DNA of 64,000 nt, taken from NCBI GenBank assembly GCA_015146655.1, contig VKHL01000001.1, positions 117,501-181,500 on the forward strand, in the 5' to 3' direction. Numbering within the stretch: position 1 is the first letter of the stretch; each line of letters opens with the position of its first letter. Below the pieces are notes generated by a model. The model was not told where the DNA came from and searched no databases. It saw only the letters and a program-made list of their open reading frames with translations. Shown one piece after another: positions 9,780-19,770 of the stretch. The translations under genes and the position numbers were made by a program. This DNA comes from Ochromonas danica (Eukaryota; Sar; Chrysophyceae; Chromulinales; Chromulinaceae).

Positions 9780-11840
9780 ATGAAGCAGCTCTCATGGTAT
9801 ACAGTCTTATTTATAGTGATATTGCTAGGTACTATCTGTTTTAGTCAGAAGATAAATGAAGAAGTAGTCACACCTCAATGGCCTATTCGACCAATTCGCA
9901 TTGCTTTGGCAATTGATGAACATTCCGTCAAAGACATGCACATCCTCATCCACTCCGTGATGACAGTCGCTCATAATAAGTCTGACTTAGTCTTTCATAT
10001 CTTAGTCTGTGGGAAAGATGAGTTAATATCTCGACGACTTAAATCAGATGTAGAAGATAAAATACGAATATGTTTTCCACAAACACAATTTGAATTAATG
10101 GCTTTCCATCTACCTCCTGACAGAGGTTTTGGTAGTCAACTATCCAGTCTTAAACAGAAAGCAAGTCATTGGAATTCTCCTTCTGGAGCTGACATGGCAA
10201 GATTCTTCCTAGCAGAAGCTTTTCCTTCCGTCCCTCGTCTGCTCTACCTCGACAATGACGTTATCCTCAATTGTTGTCTAGAGGAGATATTTGATAGTCC
10301 CTTGGAAGATAAAGTAATAGGATTAGCATTAGATGATCTGAAATGGGCAGTAGTCACTCAGTTTCAACGTCATTACAATGCTTCTCATCCACTTGTTATT
10401 AAGAACATTCGACGACATAGTGCTACCACAACACGACCTCATGACAACAGCACTCCAATTAGTAAGGAAGAATTTGCTAAAGCTGTTCCTAGATATCCAA
10501 ATGATGGAGTATTGTTGATTGATGTACAACGGTATAATCGCTTGCAGGTGTTACAGAGTTTAGAAGAGATTGCTGCAGCTAATGCAGAAGGAGAGTATGT
10601 AGTAGGTATAGGAACACAGCAATTCACTGTATTAGGCATGTTTGATCGTTGGAAGGAGATCACACCACGGGCTAATCTACGTCATTTCCCTGACATGGCG
10701 AGAGGGTATATGATGTGGTTCTATTACACTGGTATATTACACTATGCTGGAGCTGCTAAACCACGTGCTCTTTGTCATGTAGATTCTTTTAAAGATAATA
10801 ATTGGCATCGTGTGCAGTCATTTACACCGTGGTTAATGAATCATTATCATGTGAATCATAAGTGTCCTCATTGGCATCTATCCAGTCGTACACAATGTGA
10901 TCGACATTTACTTCAAGCACAAAATCTCTTTGCCTTTCTGAGAGCATTTCTTATGATTGTTGATGATTGTGGATCAGATAGACAGTTGTTATATTTGCGA
11001 ATGGGTCCGTCAGTGTCTTCCTTGACTTCCACTAGTTATGAAAATGAATTAACACAGACTTGGCATGCATTACAAAGTCTTGGGGATATTCCCCTTTCTG
11101 TCAATAGTACACAATTGAATTGTTCAGCATCAGATAGCTTACGAGTACATAATATTCATTTATTGGATATTGTAGATCACATTGTGTTACATAACACAGA
11201 TTGGGATGTACGCCTATTAATACCACCCAGTGAACAGAGCAGTCAACAAGTGGATTCTCTTCTACGTCTGTTAGAACCATTTAATACCTCATATTCTTCA
11301 TCGTCATCATCATCGTCATCGAGTACAACGACAACAACGAGATCTTCTCAGTTAGCAGCTCCGTTCTCAGGTATCCATCGGAAAAGAAATTCATCACCAA
11401 AACAATCCAAAACACGCAGACGAATGACTTTGAACAAAGCCAGATGGTGTGTCAATCACGAGCCTGAAGGACGATATGTTGCTCAGCAAACTATTGATAA
11501 ACAAAATGCATGTCAATCTGTTCTGCTAGATATGAAAGGTGCGGGATATAAGCATTGGGATGCAGTGGTAATGAGTATTCAAATGGCTGATAATAGAGAC
11601 AGTTTGGCTGCTCTCAAGGCGATTGACTTCTCCTTCTTGAGACCAAAAGCTATTTTACTGGCATTGCGGATGGAAGACACGGTCGCTGAGCTGGAGAGAC
11701 AAGCTGTCGAAGTGGAGACAGTGCTAGCAAGAGTTGGTTTCATGACTGGACGGAGTTTTGACCTTTCTTGCTCAAGTCAACTGTTAGAGTCACGTGTTTT
11801 GTATGTATGGGGGCTACGCATGAATAAGTTGGAGTATTGA
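9780..11840 (+). CDS. Family 8 glycosyltransferase with extra C-terminal domain
   Basis: A 686-aa single-exon protein. Residues about 5-22 (LSWYTVLFIVILLGTICF) are a signal peptide or signal anchor, which points to the secretory pathway. Residues about 38-380 match a GT8 nucleotide-sugar transferase: IRIALAIDEHSVKDMHILIHS, GADMARFFLAEAFPSVPRLLYLDNDVI with the metal-binding DxD near residue 158, an acceptor-side YPNDGVLLIDVQRY, GTQQFTVL, and LHYAGAAKPR, a typical GT8 closing motif. After a poly-Ser/Thr linker (about residues 505-525) a second conserved-looking region (RRRMTLNKARWCVN to LYVWGLRMNKLEY) is not part of GT8 and I do not recognise it. Likely role: transfer of a sugar to a glycan or glycoprotein in the Golgi; donor and acceptor cannot be told. 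Confidence 0.85.
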   Translation: MKQLSWYTVLFIVILLGTICFSQKINEEVVTPQWPIRPIRIALAIDEHSVKDMHILIHSVMTVAHNKSDLVFHILVCGKDELISRRLKSDVEDKIRICFPQTQFELMAFHLPPDRGFGSQLSSLKQKASHWNSPSGADMARFFLAEAFPSVPRLLYLDNDVILNCCLEEIFDSPLEDKVIGLALDDLKWAVVTQFQRHYNASHPLVIKNIRRHSATTTRPHDNSTPISKEEFAKAVPRYPNDGVLLIDVQRYNRLQVLQSLEEIAAANAEGEYVVGIGTQQFTVLGMFDRWKEITPRANLRHFPDMARGYMMWFYYTGILHYAGAAKPRALCHVDSFKDNNWHRVQSFTPWLMNHYHVNHKCPHWHLSSRTQCDRHLLQAQNLFAFLRAFLMIVDDCGSDRQLLYLRMGPSVSSLTSTSYENELTQTWHALQSLGDIPLSVNSTQLNCSASDSLRVHNIHLLDIVDHIVLHNTDWDVRLLIPPSEQSSQQVDSLLRLLEPFNTSYSSSSSSSSSSTTTTTRSSQLAAPFSGIHRKRNSSPKQSKTRRRMTLNKARWCVNHEPEGRYVAQQTIDKQNACQSVLLDMKGAGYKHWDAVVMSIQMADNRDSLAALKAIDFSFLRPKAILLALRMEDTVAELERQAVEVETVLARVGFMTGRSFDLSCSSQLLESRVLYVWGLRMNKLEY

Positions 11841-12166
11841 GGGGAAGTAGAAAATAAAATGTGATGGTTGTTGGTTGTGTACAGTATGTGCTTGCTAATT
11901 CAAACAAATGTGTGGAACATTAGGAACTCATATACTTGTTACAAGCCTACCACTGACAGTGTTAACCCTCTGGACGTGAATATGACTTGGCTATCTACCT
12001 TCTTCCCTCCTTTTTCTCCTTCAATTTGTGAGGTAATTACCATATAGTCTACCAGTATCTACAGAGGGCTGTTATACTATACTCAGTTGTGCTAAGACCA
12101 CATGGAATCCATGGATTCCATTAAATTGATTTTCGCGCGCAAAACAATAATATTGATTCAATCATC
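11841..12166. other. Intergenic region with promoter motifs for the PLP enzyme gene
   Basis: 326 bp between two plus-strand genes. The 3' half carries the promoter motifs listed separately at 12103-12154. No gene is seen. Confidence 0.5.
12103..12154. promoter_or_regulatory. Paired promoter motifs: palindrome plus GCGC/AATAATA element
   Basis: An 18-bp perfect palindrome TGGAATCCATGGATTCCA (12103-12120) lies 46 bp before the start codon at 12167. It is followed at 12135-12154 by CGCGCAAAACAATAATATTG, the reverse-strand form of the TATTATTGTGATGCGYG motif seen before other genes here. The regulatory role is inferred from recurrence and position only. Confidence 0.45.
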
Positions 12167-13851
12167 ATGGCAATGACAACAACAATGACAATGACAACAA
12201 TGGTGTCATCATTAGCTTGGAGAAGAAGACTATATTCTATTATTCCATTCTCATATCATCATTCTAATAAATCATTCTTTTCATCATTACAACAACAACA
12301 ACCTTTACAAGAAAGAAAATCATTTGGTTCATTTCATTCTGAAGATATTGAAATATTAATTCGACAATCAAATGAAGAATTTGTAATTCCATCTATCGCA
12401 CAAGCAATACAAGATTCTGTTATTGATCGCTTCCATTTCCATCTACCTGGAGGATCTTGTCAACATTCTGACCATGACCATCATAGTCAGAGTCAGAGTC
12501 ATAGTCATAGTCATAGCCACAGTCATTCTCCTCCTGTACTACCTGTCAATGACTTAACCTATCGTAAACAATTATTTACTTTAGATCCTACTTGGCGTTT
12601 TCTTAATCATGGTGCATTTGGAAGTACTTTACGTGCTTTATCATTTGAAAGTTTCTTATGGAGAGAATATTGTGAAACACAACCTCTTCGATTCTTTGAT
12701 CGAGAATTATTTCCATTAATTGTTCATTCTTTACGTGTAATGAGTCAAAAGAATATTCTACATTGTCAACCTTATCATCTGTTACCTCTTATTAATGTAA
12801 CTTCTGGATTAAATGCAATTGCACAATCCATTCCATGGAATCCATCAGATGAATTTGTAACTTTTTCATTAAGTTATGGTAGTTCAAAAAAGATTTTTCA
12901 AGATCATATATATCGAAATGGTGGTAAAATGAAGATTATCCCTATTGACTTACCTATTACCTCTATAGAAGATGTAATTTCTTCTCTTGAAAGAGAAATT
13001 ACATTGAAAACAAAAGCTGTTCTTCTTGATGCTATTACATCTAATACTGCTTTAGAATTACCTGTTTTAGAAATTGCTAAACGTATTAAAGCTATTAATT
13101 CAAAATGTATTGTGATTATTGATGGAGCTCATTCTCTCTTCTCTCAATCAATTCAATTAGAAAGTCTTAATAATGAAGTCGAGACAGATTATGAAAAGTA
13201 TGTTGACTTTTGGTTAACAAATGGTCATAAATGGTTTAGTGCTCCTAAAGGATGTGCGGTAATGTGGACAAATCCATCTACTGTCCATTCTCTTCGTCCT
13301 GCTATTATCTCACATGGTTATCGTGCTACTACTAATAACAATCATAATGATGGAATGATAGCAATGAATAGAACACACTTTCTGAGTGGTTTTGCTTGGG
13401 ATGGATGTCGTGATTACTCTGCTTTTCTTACTCTTCCTTCAGCTGTTATGATTTGGAATCGATTAGCAGCTTCTTGGTCATCAAAGTCTTCTTATGAGAC
13501 TTCTAATCCTTGGCAGGTTCATCGAGAGTATATTCATAATCTTCTTAATGATGCTGAAGCTGTTTGTAGAGAGTTATGGGGTATACAAGATCATGACTTT
13601 GCATCTCCTCTTTCTATGCGAGAGAATTGTCCTATGCGTCTAGTAAGAGAAAGAATTGCTGTTGTTTTTTTCTGCTAAGCTTTATGGATGTCAATCTAAC
13701 TCATTGGTTTCATTATGTTGTTGGTTAGATCCCATTGCCTAACAAAGTGTTAGGTAGAAATACTAGACAAGGTTGTACAGATGTTGATGCTTTCCAACTA
13801 CAGGTACGGACATGATGAACAATACATAACATGCAACTTGATATTACCTAC

Positions 13852-13938
<87 letters not shown>

Positions 13939-14094
13939 TTACACTTCTCACAGGAAAAGCTACATCATGACTACAAGGTAGAAGTTCCCGTTAAGTGTTT
14001 GAATGGAAAGCTCTATGTTCGTATTTCTGCACATATTTACAACATTTTAGAGGATTACCAAAAGCTAGCAATCGTAATTCGTAACCTGCCTTAA
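12167..14094 (+). CDS. PLP-dependent class V aminotransferase-fold enzyme (isopenicillin-N-epimerase-like)
   Basis: Three exons: 12167-13642, 13729-13803 and 13954-14094, all joined in phase 0, giving 563 aa. The fold is seen in WRFLNHGAFGSTLRALSFE, RFFDRELFP, VTSGLNAIAQSI, VLLDAITSNTALELPV, IVIIDGAHS, the Schiff-base Lys about residue 355 in WLTNGHKWFSAPKG, and the C-terminal YVRISAHIYNILEDYQKLA, which only appears once exons 2 and 3 are added. These features match isopenicillin-N epimerase-like and cysteine-desulfurase-related enzymes; the reaction in this organism is unknown. The N-terminus (Met/Thr-rich, then WRRRLYS) could be a mitochondrial presequence. Residues about 105-122 are a Ser/His alternation. 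Intron 2 (150 bp) is mostly a (TG)n microsatellite. Confidence 0.8.
13853..13937. repeat. (TG)n microsatellite filling an intron
   Basis: An uninterrupted TG dinucleotide array of about 85 bp inside the second intron (13804-13953) of the PLP enzyme gene. It leaves roughly 49 bp before and 16 bp after for splice signals. Such arrays vary in length between individuals and can form left-handed DNA. The apparent Val-Cys reading frames across it are artefacts. Confidence 0.95.
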
Positions 14095-14425
14095 GTAAAA
14101 TTACAGTTACTAGACTAAGGGAGACTATTTCCGACTCAGATAGAATTATAGCATCAATATGAGCTTACAAACACTCTAAAAGCAATAGCATAGCATAACA
14201 TAGCACAGAATAGCATAACCACTCAATGAATCTGTTAATAAACAAACATCAGCATGATGAACGAACACAACAACAGCATTACATTACACTTTGACAGTAA
14301 ATAATATCCACTACTATTGAGATCAAATAACGTCATGTTATTAATAACAACACAAGACAAAACACTTCCAGTAGACATCATCATCATCATCATCATCATC
14401 ACTTGAATAAATCTAAGGCAATGGA
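14095..14425. other. Intergenic region between convergent genes
   Basis: 3' regions of the PLP enzyme gene and the LRR gene. It holds an ATAGCATAGCATAACATAGCA near-repeat (about 14185-14215) and an ATC triplet run (about 14377-14401). No gene is seen. Confidence 0.5.
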
Positions 14426-15718
14426 TCATAGATTATGAAAGAAAGATTTCAGATTGGGACATAGTGATAAGAAATGGGAAAGGTATTCTTCTTTCATACC
14501 ACGTTGTAACTGACAGTCCACTTCAATTAGCTGCTGTCCATGCTTTTGAGCCAACAACAACAAAGCATTCAAGTTCAGAGGACCATAGAAGTGTGTGATG
14601 AGTAATGAACAATGATGTAAGAATTGATAGGCTGCATGATAGTCAAGTTGTCTACTAAATGACACTCTACAGAGTCTTGTAATGTTTGTTAACGACTCGA
14701 TAGAACAGTCAAAGACAGGCATACGAATTTCTCTTAAAGCAGAACAATGTTGGACTAGGCTGTTAAAACATCCTGAAGTTGTACTGACACACTGTTGAGT
14801 ATTGATTATCTGTAATTGAGGACATGATTGTGCAATCGTACAGAGAACAATGTCAGTTATTGGACAAGGACGATCAACCCTACTCCATCGCAAAGTTAAT
14901 TCTTGTAAATCAGGATACGTTGCACAGAACTTGACTAATCCCATCGATGATAATTGATCACATGAAATTGCAATCTTTTTCAATGAAGAACATGTTGATG
15001 CTATTTCATGCAAGGCCCAATCATCCACTGCTACACATCGTAACTCCAACAGTGTGGTACTATATCGTTTAACTATTTTCACTATAGCAGAACAAGATAA
15101 ACTTGTACAGTAGTCCATCTTGAATGAAGTCAAGGAAGAAGAAGAAGATGTTGCTTTAGTGATAGCAAGTAAGTGTGAGTCAGTCATCATGGACCATCTC
15201 GAAGTGTTAAATACTTGTAGGTTAGGAAAACCAGACAAGAAAGTTTGTAATACTTCGGAATCAAAGTTTACATCATCTTCTTCAAAGGAGAATAGAGAGA
15301 GACAATGGACATGTTTTAAACATAGTTGAGGAAGTCGAATGAGGATGTTAGGAATGTGTCGAACAAAGACAAAGAGATGAGACAACTTCATCTCTCGACA
15401 AACAATCCAATAGAAGAAGTTAACGGTCTGATCAGGATGATCATAATAGATTTTCCATACTAACTTTTCAATGCCTTTCCTATAGAGATCATGACAATGA
15501 TGATGAGGATGAGGATGAGGATGAGGATGAGGATGAGGATGAGGATGAGGATGTGGATTAGAGAAATCAACAAGTTGATAGATCAAAAGAAAATGTGGAC
15601 GTAAAGAAATATTGGAAATCATGGCCATATCAAAAGATAGTAAATCATTCCAGGAAGATAGCCATTCAGTCATGACAATACCAATAACTTCATGGAAGAT
15701 AAGATCAACTAGTGGCAT
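14426..15718 (-). CDS. Leucine-rich-repeat protein of the F-box/AMN1 type with a Pro-His tract
   Basis: A 430-aa single-exon protein. The N-terminal ~45 residues (LVDLIFHEVIGIVMTEWLSSWNDLLSFDMA, split here by reading) resemble a diverged F-box-like helix set in which a WL motif precedes a domain of LRRs. Repeats follow from about residue 150 to the end, with the cysteine-containing spacing typical of FBXL/AMN1 proteins: FPNLQVFNTS, SSLTSFKMDYC, TTLLELRCV, SSLKKIAISC, YPDLQELTLRW, CPQLQIINTQQC, CSALREIRMP, CPNLKSFFHN. Residues about 55-74 are a Pro-His alternation that derives from a GATGAG hexanucleotide array. Proteins of this kind often serve as ubiquitin-ligase adaptors, but that is inference. 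The start is the first ATG and lies close to the divergent ARM-repeat gene. Confidence 0.7.
   Translation of the reverse strand: MPLVDLIFHEVIGIVMTEWLSSWNDLLSFDMAMISNISLRPHFLLIYQLVDFSNPHPHPHPHPHPHPHPHPHHHCHDLYRKGIEKLVWKIYYDHPDQTVNFFYWIVCREMKLSHLFVFVRHIPNILIRLPQLCLKHVHCLSLFSFEEDDVNFDSEVLQTFLSGFPNLQVFNTSRWSMMTDSHLLAITKATSSSSSLTSFKMDYCTSLSCSAIVKIVKRYSTTLLELRCVAVDDWALHEIASTCSSLKKIAISCDQLSSMGLVKFCATYPDLQELTLRWSRVDRPCPITDIVLCTIAQSCPQLQIINTQQCVSTTSGCFNSLVQHCSALREIRMPVFDCSIESLTNITRLCRVSFSRQLDYHAAYQFLHHCSLLITHFYGPLNLNALLLLAQKHGQQLIEVDCQLQRGMKEEYLSHFLSLCPNLKSFFHNL
15501..15552. repeat. GATGAG hexanucleotide array inside a coding region
   Basis: About eight tandem GATGAG/GAGGAT units within the LRR gene. 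On the coding strand they read as alternating Pro and His, so copy-number change adds or removes whole dipeptides without changing frame. Confidence 0.9.
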
Positions 15719-15791
15719 ACTGTAACTCTGCTAGATATAAGGCTGTACTATTATTAACTACGTAATCATCAAAGATTGGATGGAATGCCGA

Positions 15792-15824
15792 TGGAATGAT
15801 TCCAGACACTGATTCCATGGAATC
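15792..15824. promoter_or_regulatory. Palindromic TTCCATGGAA-type motifs in a divergent promoter
   Basis: Within the 162-bp space between the divergent starts at 15718 (minus) and 15881 (plus). GATTCCATGGAATC (15811-15824) is a perfect 14-bp palindrome and TGGAATGATTCCA (15792-15804) is a second palindrome around a single base. The same core occurs in three other promoters of the window. Function is inferred. Confidence 0.45.
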
Positions 15825-15880
15825 GAATGGTGCCGCCATCATTGGTGGGTTATTGATGATTTGATAAAAATTGTTGGAGA

Positions 15881-17635
15881 ATGTCAGATTTAGAACATAT
15901 TATAAAAGAAGTACAAGAGTTGACTCAAATCTTATTTCCACTTGAGCAGAAGGTTGATCTAACCTCAGAACTTTTCCTTCTTTATAATCCACAGATTGAA
16001 GATGTATTAACTCGTATTACCCTCTTAGCTGAAAAAGATGAAAATAGTCAACATCATTTAGGAACTATTGATATCATTCGATTCCTGACTAAACTACTTG
16101 ATACACCTTTGACACCTCTTGCTCTTCTTCGAGCAACTCTCAAAGCATGGATGCGTATTCTAAGAAGAAGTACATTGATCAAAACAACAACCTGTTGGGA
16201 AAGTTGTGATCTTAGTGAAGACCGTATTGTCTATCTTGTACCTTGTCTTCGTAAACATGTTGATGATGAAGTAATTTCATTCTATGGAAGTAGTTTAATC
16301 ATGATGTTAGCCTCAGATTCAGATAATCGAAAATTCAAATTTGGTCTTATTGGTACATCAAAAGTCATTCTCTCTATCCTTAGACAACATAGAAACAGTC
16401 CTGAAACTGTAGAAATGGCATTAAGAGCAATGAGAAATTTATCCACTCTTGATCAAGTAGCGTCCCAATTTGCTTCTGATCAAGGCGGTGCAGTATTAGC
16501 AGATCTACTAGTAGGTGATGGTGATCAACCTCTCTCTGTTTTGGAAGCTATACTCTATGCTATTATTAACATTAGTTATGTTAGTGAAAATGCCATTAAG
16601 TTGGGACAAGATCATCTTTGTCAAGCTCTAGCTGATGTAGCTTGTCGTTGTATAGAGAATGGGTTAGCATTGGAAGTGTCTTGGTCTGTACGTAATCTGA
16701 TTAGTGCTGAAGAGAGTATTATCTTCTTTAAAGAAACTGCTGTGCCACATTTGATTTTGTCCATTCTAAAGGAAAGTGAAGATGTTGATACTTTATTGAA
16801 TGCCTTGTGGGCAGTAGCGAATCTTTCTTGTGATGCTATGCTTGGCCGACAATTGCTAAAAGACGGTGTGGTTCAATGCTTCTCGCGAATCTATCACCTT
16901 GGTCTTAACTGCTTCCCTGATGATAGTCAATTAGGTCCACTTTGTGAAGCTATGGCATTTGCCATTTTCAATCTTGCTGGGGCTTGTGGAAAAGCAGATG
17001 TGCAAGGTGTCACTGAAGAAATTGACAGTAACACAGTCGAAGGGAATATTGAACTTTTGGAATACCTTGGAGAAGGAGGTGGTTGTGAGCTCATCTGCTT
17101 GATGTTATTGAGATATTATGAACGTGAAGCTATGGTCGAGGCTTGTTTTCGGGCTCTACATGCACTGGCCGCTGGCTGTTCTCGCAATCAACAGGCTCTG
17201 GGTTCTCGAGATGACTGTTTAGCAAATATTTGCTTATCAACTTGGCAACATCGTGAAGTAGCAGAAACGGTGTATCTTGGATGGAAAGCCTTGTTGACCA
17301 TCTGCTCGCCCACCAACGTGGAAAGGAATGCTCAACTTGCTCGTCTGCCTCCAAATGTCACTGGCCATGTTGCTTGGTTAGTACGCCATTATGTGGCTAT
17401 TGAAGAAATGGTCTTATTGGGATGTAGTATTCTACTATTATTGCCTTATTTCGATGAAGAAAAGAGAGAAATTCTGCGAGCTGGCCAATGGATCGATTGT
17501 GATGACCGCATCGTCGTCGTGGAAGACCGCGCAGCATTACTTGCTGCATGGGAAATTGAGAAGCTAGCGGCTGATTTCCCTGAAAGCAGTACCAAGACTG
17601 TTGGAGAGGGAGAGAATGTAGACGTCAATAATTAA
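15881..17635 (+). CDS. Armadillo-repeat protein (importin-alpha-like)
   Basis: A 584-aa single-exon protein built of armadillo repeats from about residue 40 to 520. Repeat helices with the typical small/Asn pattern are visible: ALRAMRNLSTLDQVASQF, LEAILYAIINISYVSENA, LEVSWSVRNLISAEESI, LLNALWAVANLSCDAM, CEAMAFAIFNLAGACG, ACFRALHALAAGCSRN. The WAVANLS and WSVRNLI lines resemble the Asn/Trp ladder of importin alpha, but the clear importin-beta-binding N-terminal domain is missing (the N-terminus has few basic residues), so cargo import is not established. It may be a divergent karyopherin or another ARM scaffold. The C-terminus is helical and acidic. Its 3' end lies 34 bp from the convergent aminopeptidase gene. 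Confidence 0.75.
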   Translation: MSDLEHIIKEVQELTQILFPLEQKVDLTSELFLLYNPQIEDVLTRITLLAEKDENSQHHLGTIDIIRFLTKLLDTPLTPLALLRATLKAWMRILRRSTLIKTTTCWESCDLSEDRIVYLVPCLRKHVDDEVISFYGSSLIMMLASDSDNRKFKFGLIGTSKVILSILRQHRNSPETVEMALRAMRNLSTLDQVASQFASDQGGAVLADLLVGDGDQPLSVLEAILYAIINISYVSENAIKLGQDHLCQALADVACRCIENGLALEVSWSVRNLISAEESIIFFKETAVPHLILSILKESEDVDTLLNALWAVANLSCDAMLGRQLLKDGVVQCFSRIYHLGLNCFPDDSQLGPLCEAMAFAIFNLAGACGKADVQGVTEEIDSNTVEGNIELLEYLGEGGGCELICLMLLRYYEREAMVEACFRALHALAAGCSRNQQALGSRDDCLANICLSTWQHREVAETVYLGWKALLTICSPTNVERNAQLARLPPNVTGHVAWLVRHYVAIEEMVLLGCSILLLLPYFDEEKREILRAGQWIDCDDRIVVVEDRAALLAAWEIEKLAADFPESSTKTVGEGENVDVNN

Positions 17636-17669
17636 GATCTTTAATTAAGGGCTAGCCAATATGATGACT

Positions 17670-19528
17670 TTACTTGCGTTCCACAGGCTCCGTCTCTTTA
17701 ATCAAGTACTCCACAGCCTCCGGGAAGTTCTCAGTCATTAATGGCAATAATGCAGAGCGAACTTGGGCATGATAAGCATTGAGCCAGGTAATCTCATCAT
17801 CATCAAGAAGAGAAACATTAATCAGACGTGAGGAGATTGGCACCATTGTGAGGCTTTCAAACGATAAGAAATTCTTTTGGTTGAAGTGATGAGGTGTTTC
17901 GTGTGGCACAGAAACCATAATGTTCTCGATACGAATACCAAATGCACCACTCTCATAGTAGCCAGGCTCATTCGAAATAGTCATGCCAGCCTGGAAGCCC
18001 ACCTCGTTTTCACGATGACGGAACCCAATTCCTTGAGGACCTTCATGTACGTTAAGAAAGGCTCCTACACCATGTCCAGTGCCATGATTGTAGTCAAGTC
18101 CATATCTCCAAAGTGCGAGACGAGCAAGGCTATCGATACGTGATCCCAACACACCTTCAGGAATGACAACACGGGCTAAAGCAATATGACCCTAACATAT
18201 TCCTCAGACAATTAGTATTGGGAAGTAAACTCAACAAACATACTACTAACCTTGAGGACAGCTGTGTAGCAAGTCTTCATGTGATCAGTTGGATGACCAA
18301 AATGCACTGTGCGAGTAACATCAGTGGTACCATCCAAATACTGAGCCCCAGAATCAAGTAAGAAGATAGATTCTATTCCTAACGTTGCACAAGATTCTGG
18401 CTCAGGCTTGTAATGAATAATAGCACCATTAGCAGCAAATCCAGCAATAGTGGTGAAGGATGGGCCCACATGCCCTGTCATCTTTCGTCGGAAGTCCTCT
18501 AATTTATCAGCAGCACTGCATTCAGTTACACGATGAGGAAAGGTGGTCACCATCTCTTCCAGCCAACACAAGAAAGCCGTCAAAGCAACTCCATCACGAA
18601 TATGACAAGCTCTCATGCCGGCCAACTCTGCTTCGTTCTTAAGACTTTTCGCCAAGGTCACAGAAGAAGGCTCTTCTTTGACAGCAGACCCTAACAGATT
18701 GTAAAGCCTCCAACTAATCTGAGATGGATCAACTAGTACAGGACCAGTCGATGCAAGAGCGCTCAAGGAAGCTTCAATTGCATCATAATCCAACACTTCA
18801 ATTTCTGCCCCTAAATGCTCTCTAACATCTCCAGTCACTTTCTTTGTATCAATAAAGAGTTGGACATGATTCATGGTTACGATGAGATAAGAAAAGAAGA
18901 CAGGATTATAGGCAATATCTCCTCCTCGGAGGTTGAGCAGCCAAGCGACCTCATCTAACATCGTAATCACAGTTCCAACTGCTTGAGTAGCATGAATCTT
19001 CTTACGCAGATTAGTAATCTTCTCTGTATGACTCACTCCAGAGGTAGTGATAGGAAGGATAATAAGAGGTGCAATAGGAGCAGGTGGACGATCTGTCCAT
19101 ATTGTATCAACAGGATTTTCCTCCACAGCATGAAGAATAATTCCCTTTTCAGAAAAACGTTTCTGTAAAGCCTTAGCAGAAGATGTTGAAACTAACCAAG
19201 CATCAATTCCTACTACTTGACCTTCCTTAAGATTTGATAGAATCCATTGTTGAAGATCTGGAACATCTTTTTCACCTGCTTTCATTAATATCCATTCAGA
19301 TGAAAGTTGTTTTTCAGCTTGAAGAAAGTATCTTCCATCAGTCCAAAGTAAAGCTTTATCTTTTAATATTAAAGCAGTTCCAGCACTTCCATTAAATCCT
19401 GAAACAAAAGCTCGACGCATATCTGCATCACAGACATACTCAGATTGATGTCTATCCTCTGAGCCTACAATAAAGGCATCTAATCCTTGAGATGTCATCA
19501 CATTACGAATTGCTTCTAGAGTAGTCAT
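17670..19528 (-). CDS. XPNPEP1: Xaa-Pro aminopeptidase P (M24B)
   Basis: Two exons: 19528-18251 and 18191-17670, joined in phase 0 across a 59-bp intron, giving 599 aa. The join restores AVLKGHIALARVVIP, which is diagnostic for aminopeptidase P. The enzyme removes an N-terminal residue preceding proline, using two metal ions. The metal ligands of family M24 are all present: Asp392 and Asp403 in LLDSGAQYLDGTTDVTRT, His466 in NHGTGHGVGAFLNVHEG, Glu501 in SNEPGYYESG and Glu515 in GIRIEN. The N-terminal creatinase-like domain covers about 1-300 (LDAFIVGSEDRHQSEYV, TDGRYFLQAEKQL). Start chosen at 19528 (MTTLEAIRNVM): the frame is open upstream but with no closer ATG, and 19528 matches family N-termini. 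Probably cytosolic. Confidence 0.95.
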
Positions 19529-19680
19529 TGTGGTGAGAGAGTTGCGAAAGAGTCGTGAGAGAGTCGTGAGATGGTATAGGTTGTTGAGGGGAATTGCCTT
19601 TACAATGACCCCAACAGACAACAGAAGAAGTCTTCTTGAGAAGTTCTGTCCGTCAACATGCCCCTCCCAGCTGCACCTCG

Positions 19681-19698
19681 CGCGCAACACAATAATAA
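19681..19698. promoter_or_regulatory. TATTATTGTGATGCGYG-type motif in a divergent promoter
   Basis: CGCGCAACACAATAATAA, the reverse-strand form TTATTATTGTGTTGCGCG, lies between divergent starts at 19528 (minus) and 19771 (plus). The same element stands before several other genes in the window. Function inferred from recurrence. Confidence 0.4.
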
Positions 19699-19770
19699 CA
19701 AGCAAATTTACGATGCATGTACCGAGCGTTGAGAAAGAGATAACATTAGTAGTAAGCAATTTGTAAGAAA

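Noticed and set aside
13781-14094. Val-Cys repeat proteins in two frames
   Set aside because: They are translations of the (TG)n microsatellite in an intron; only the segment from 13954 is a real exon.
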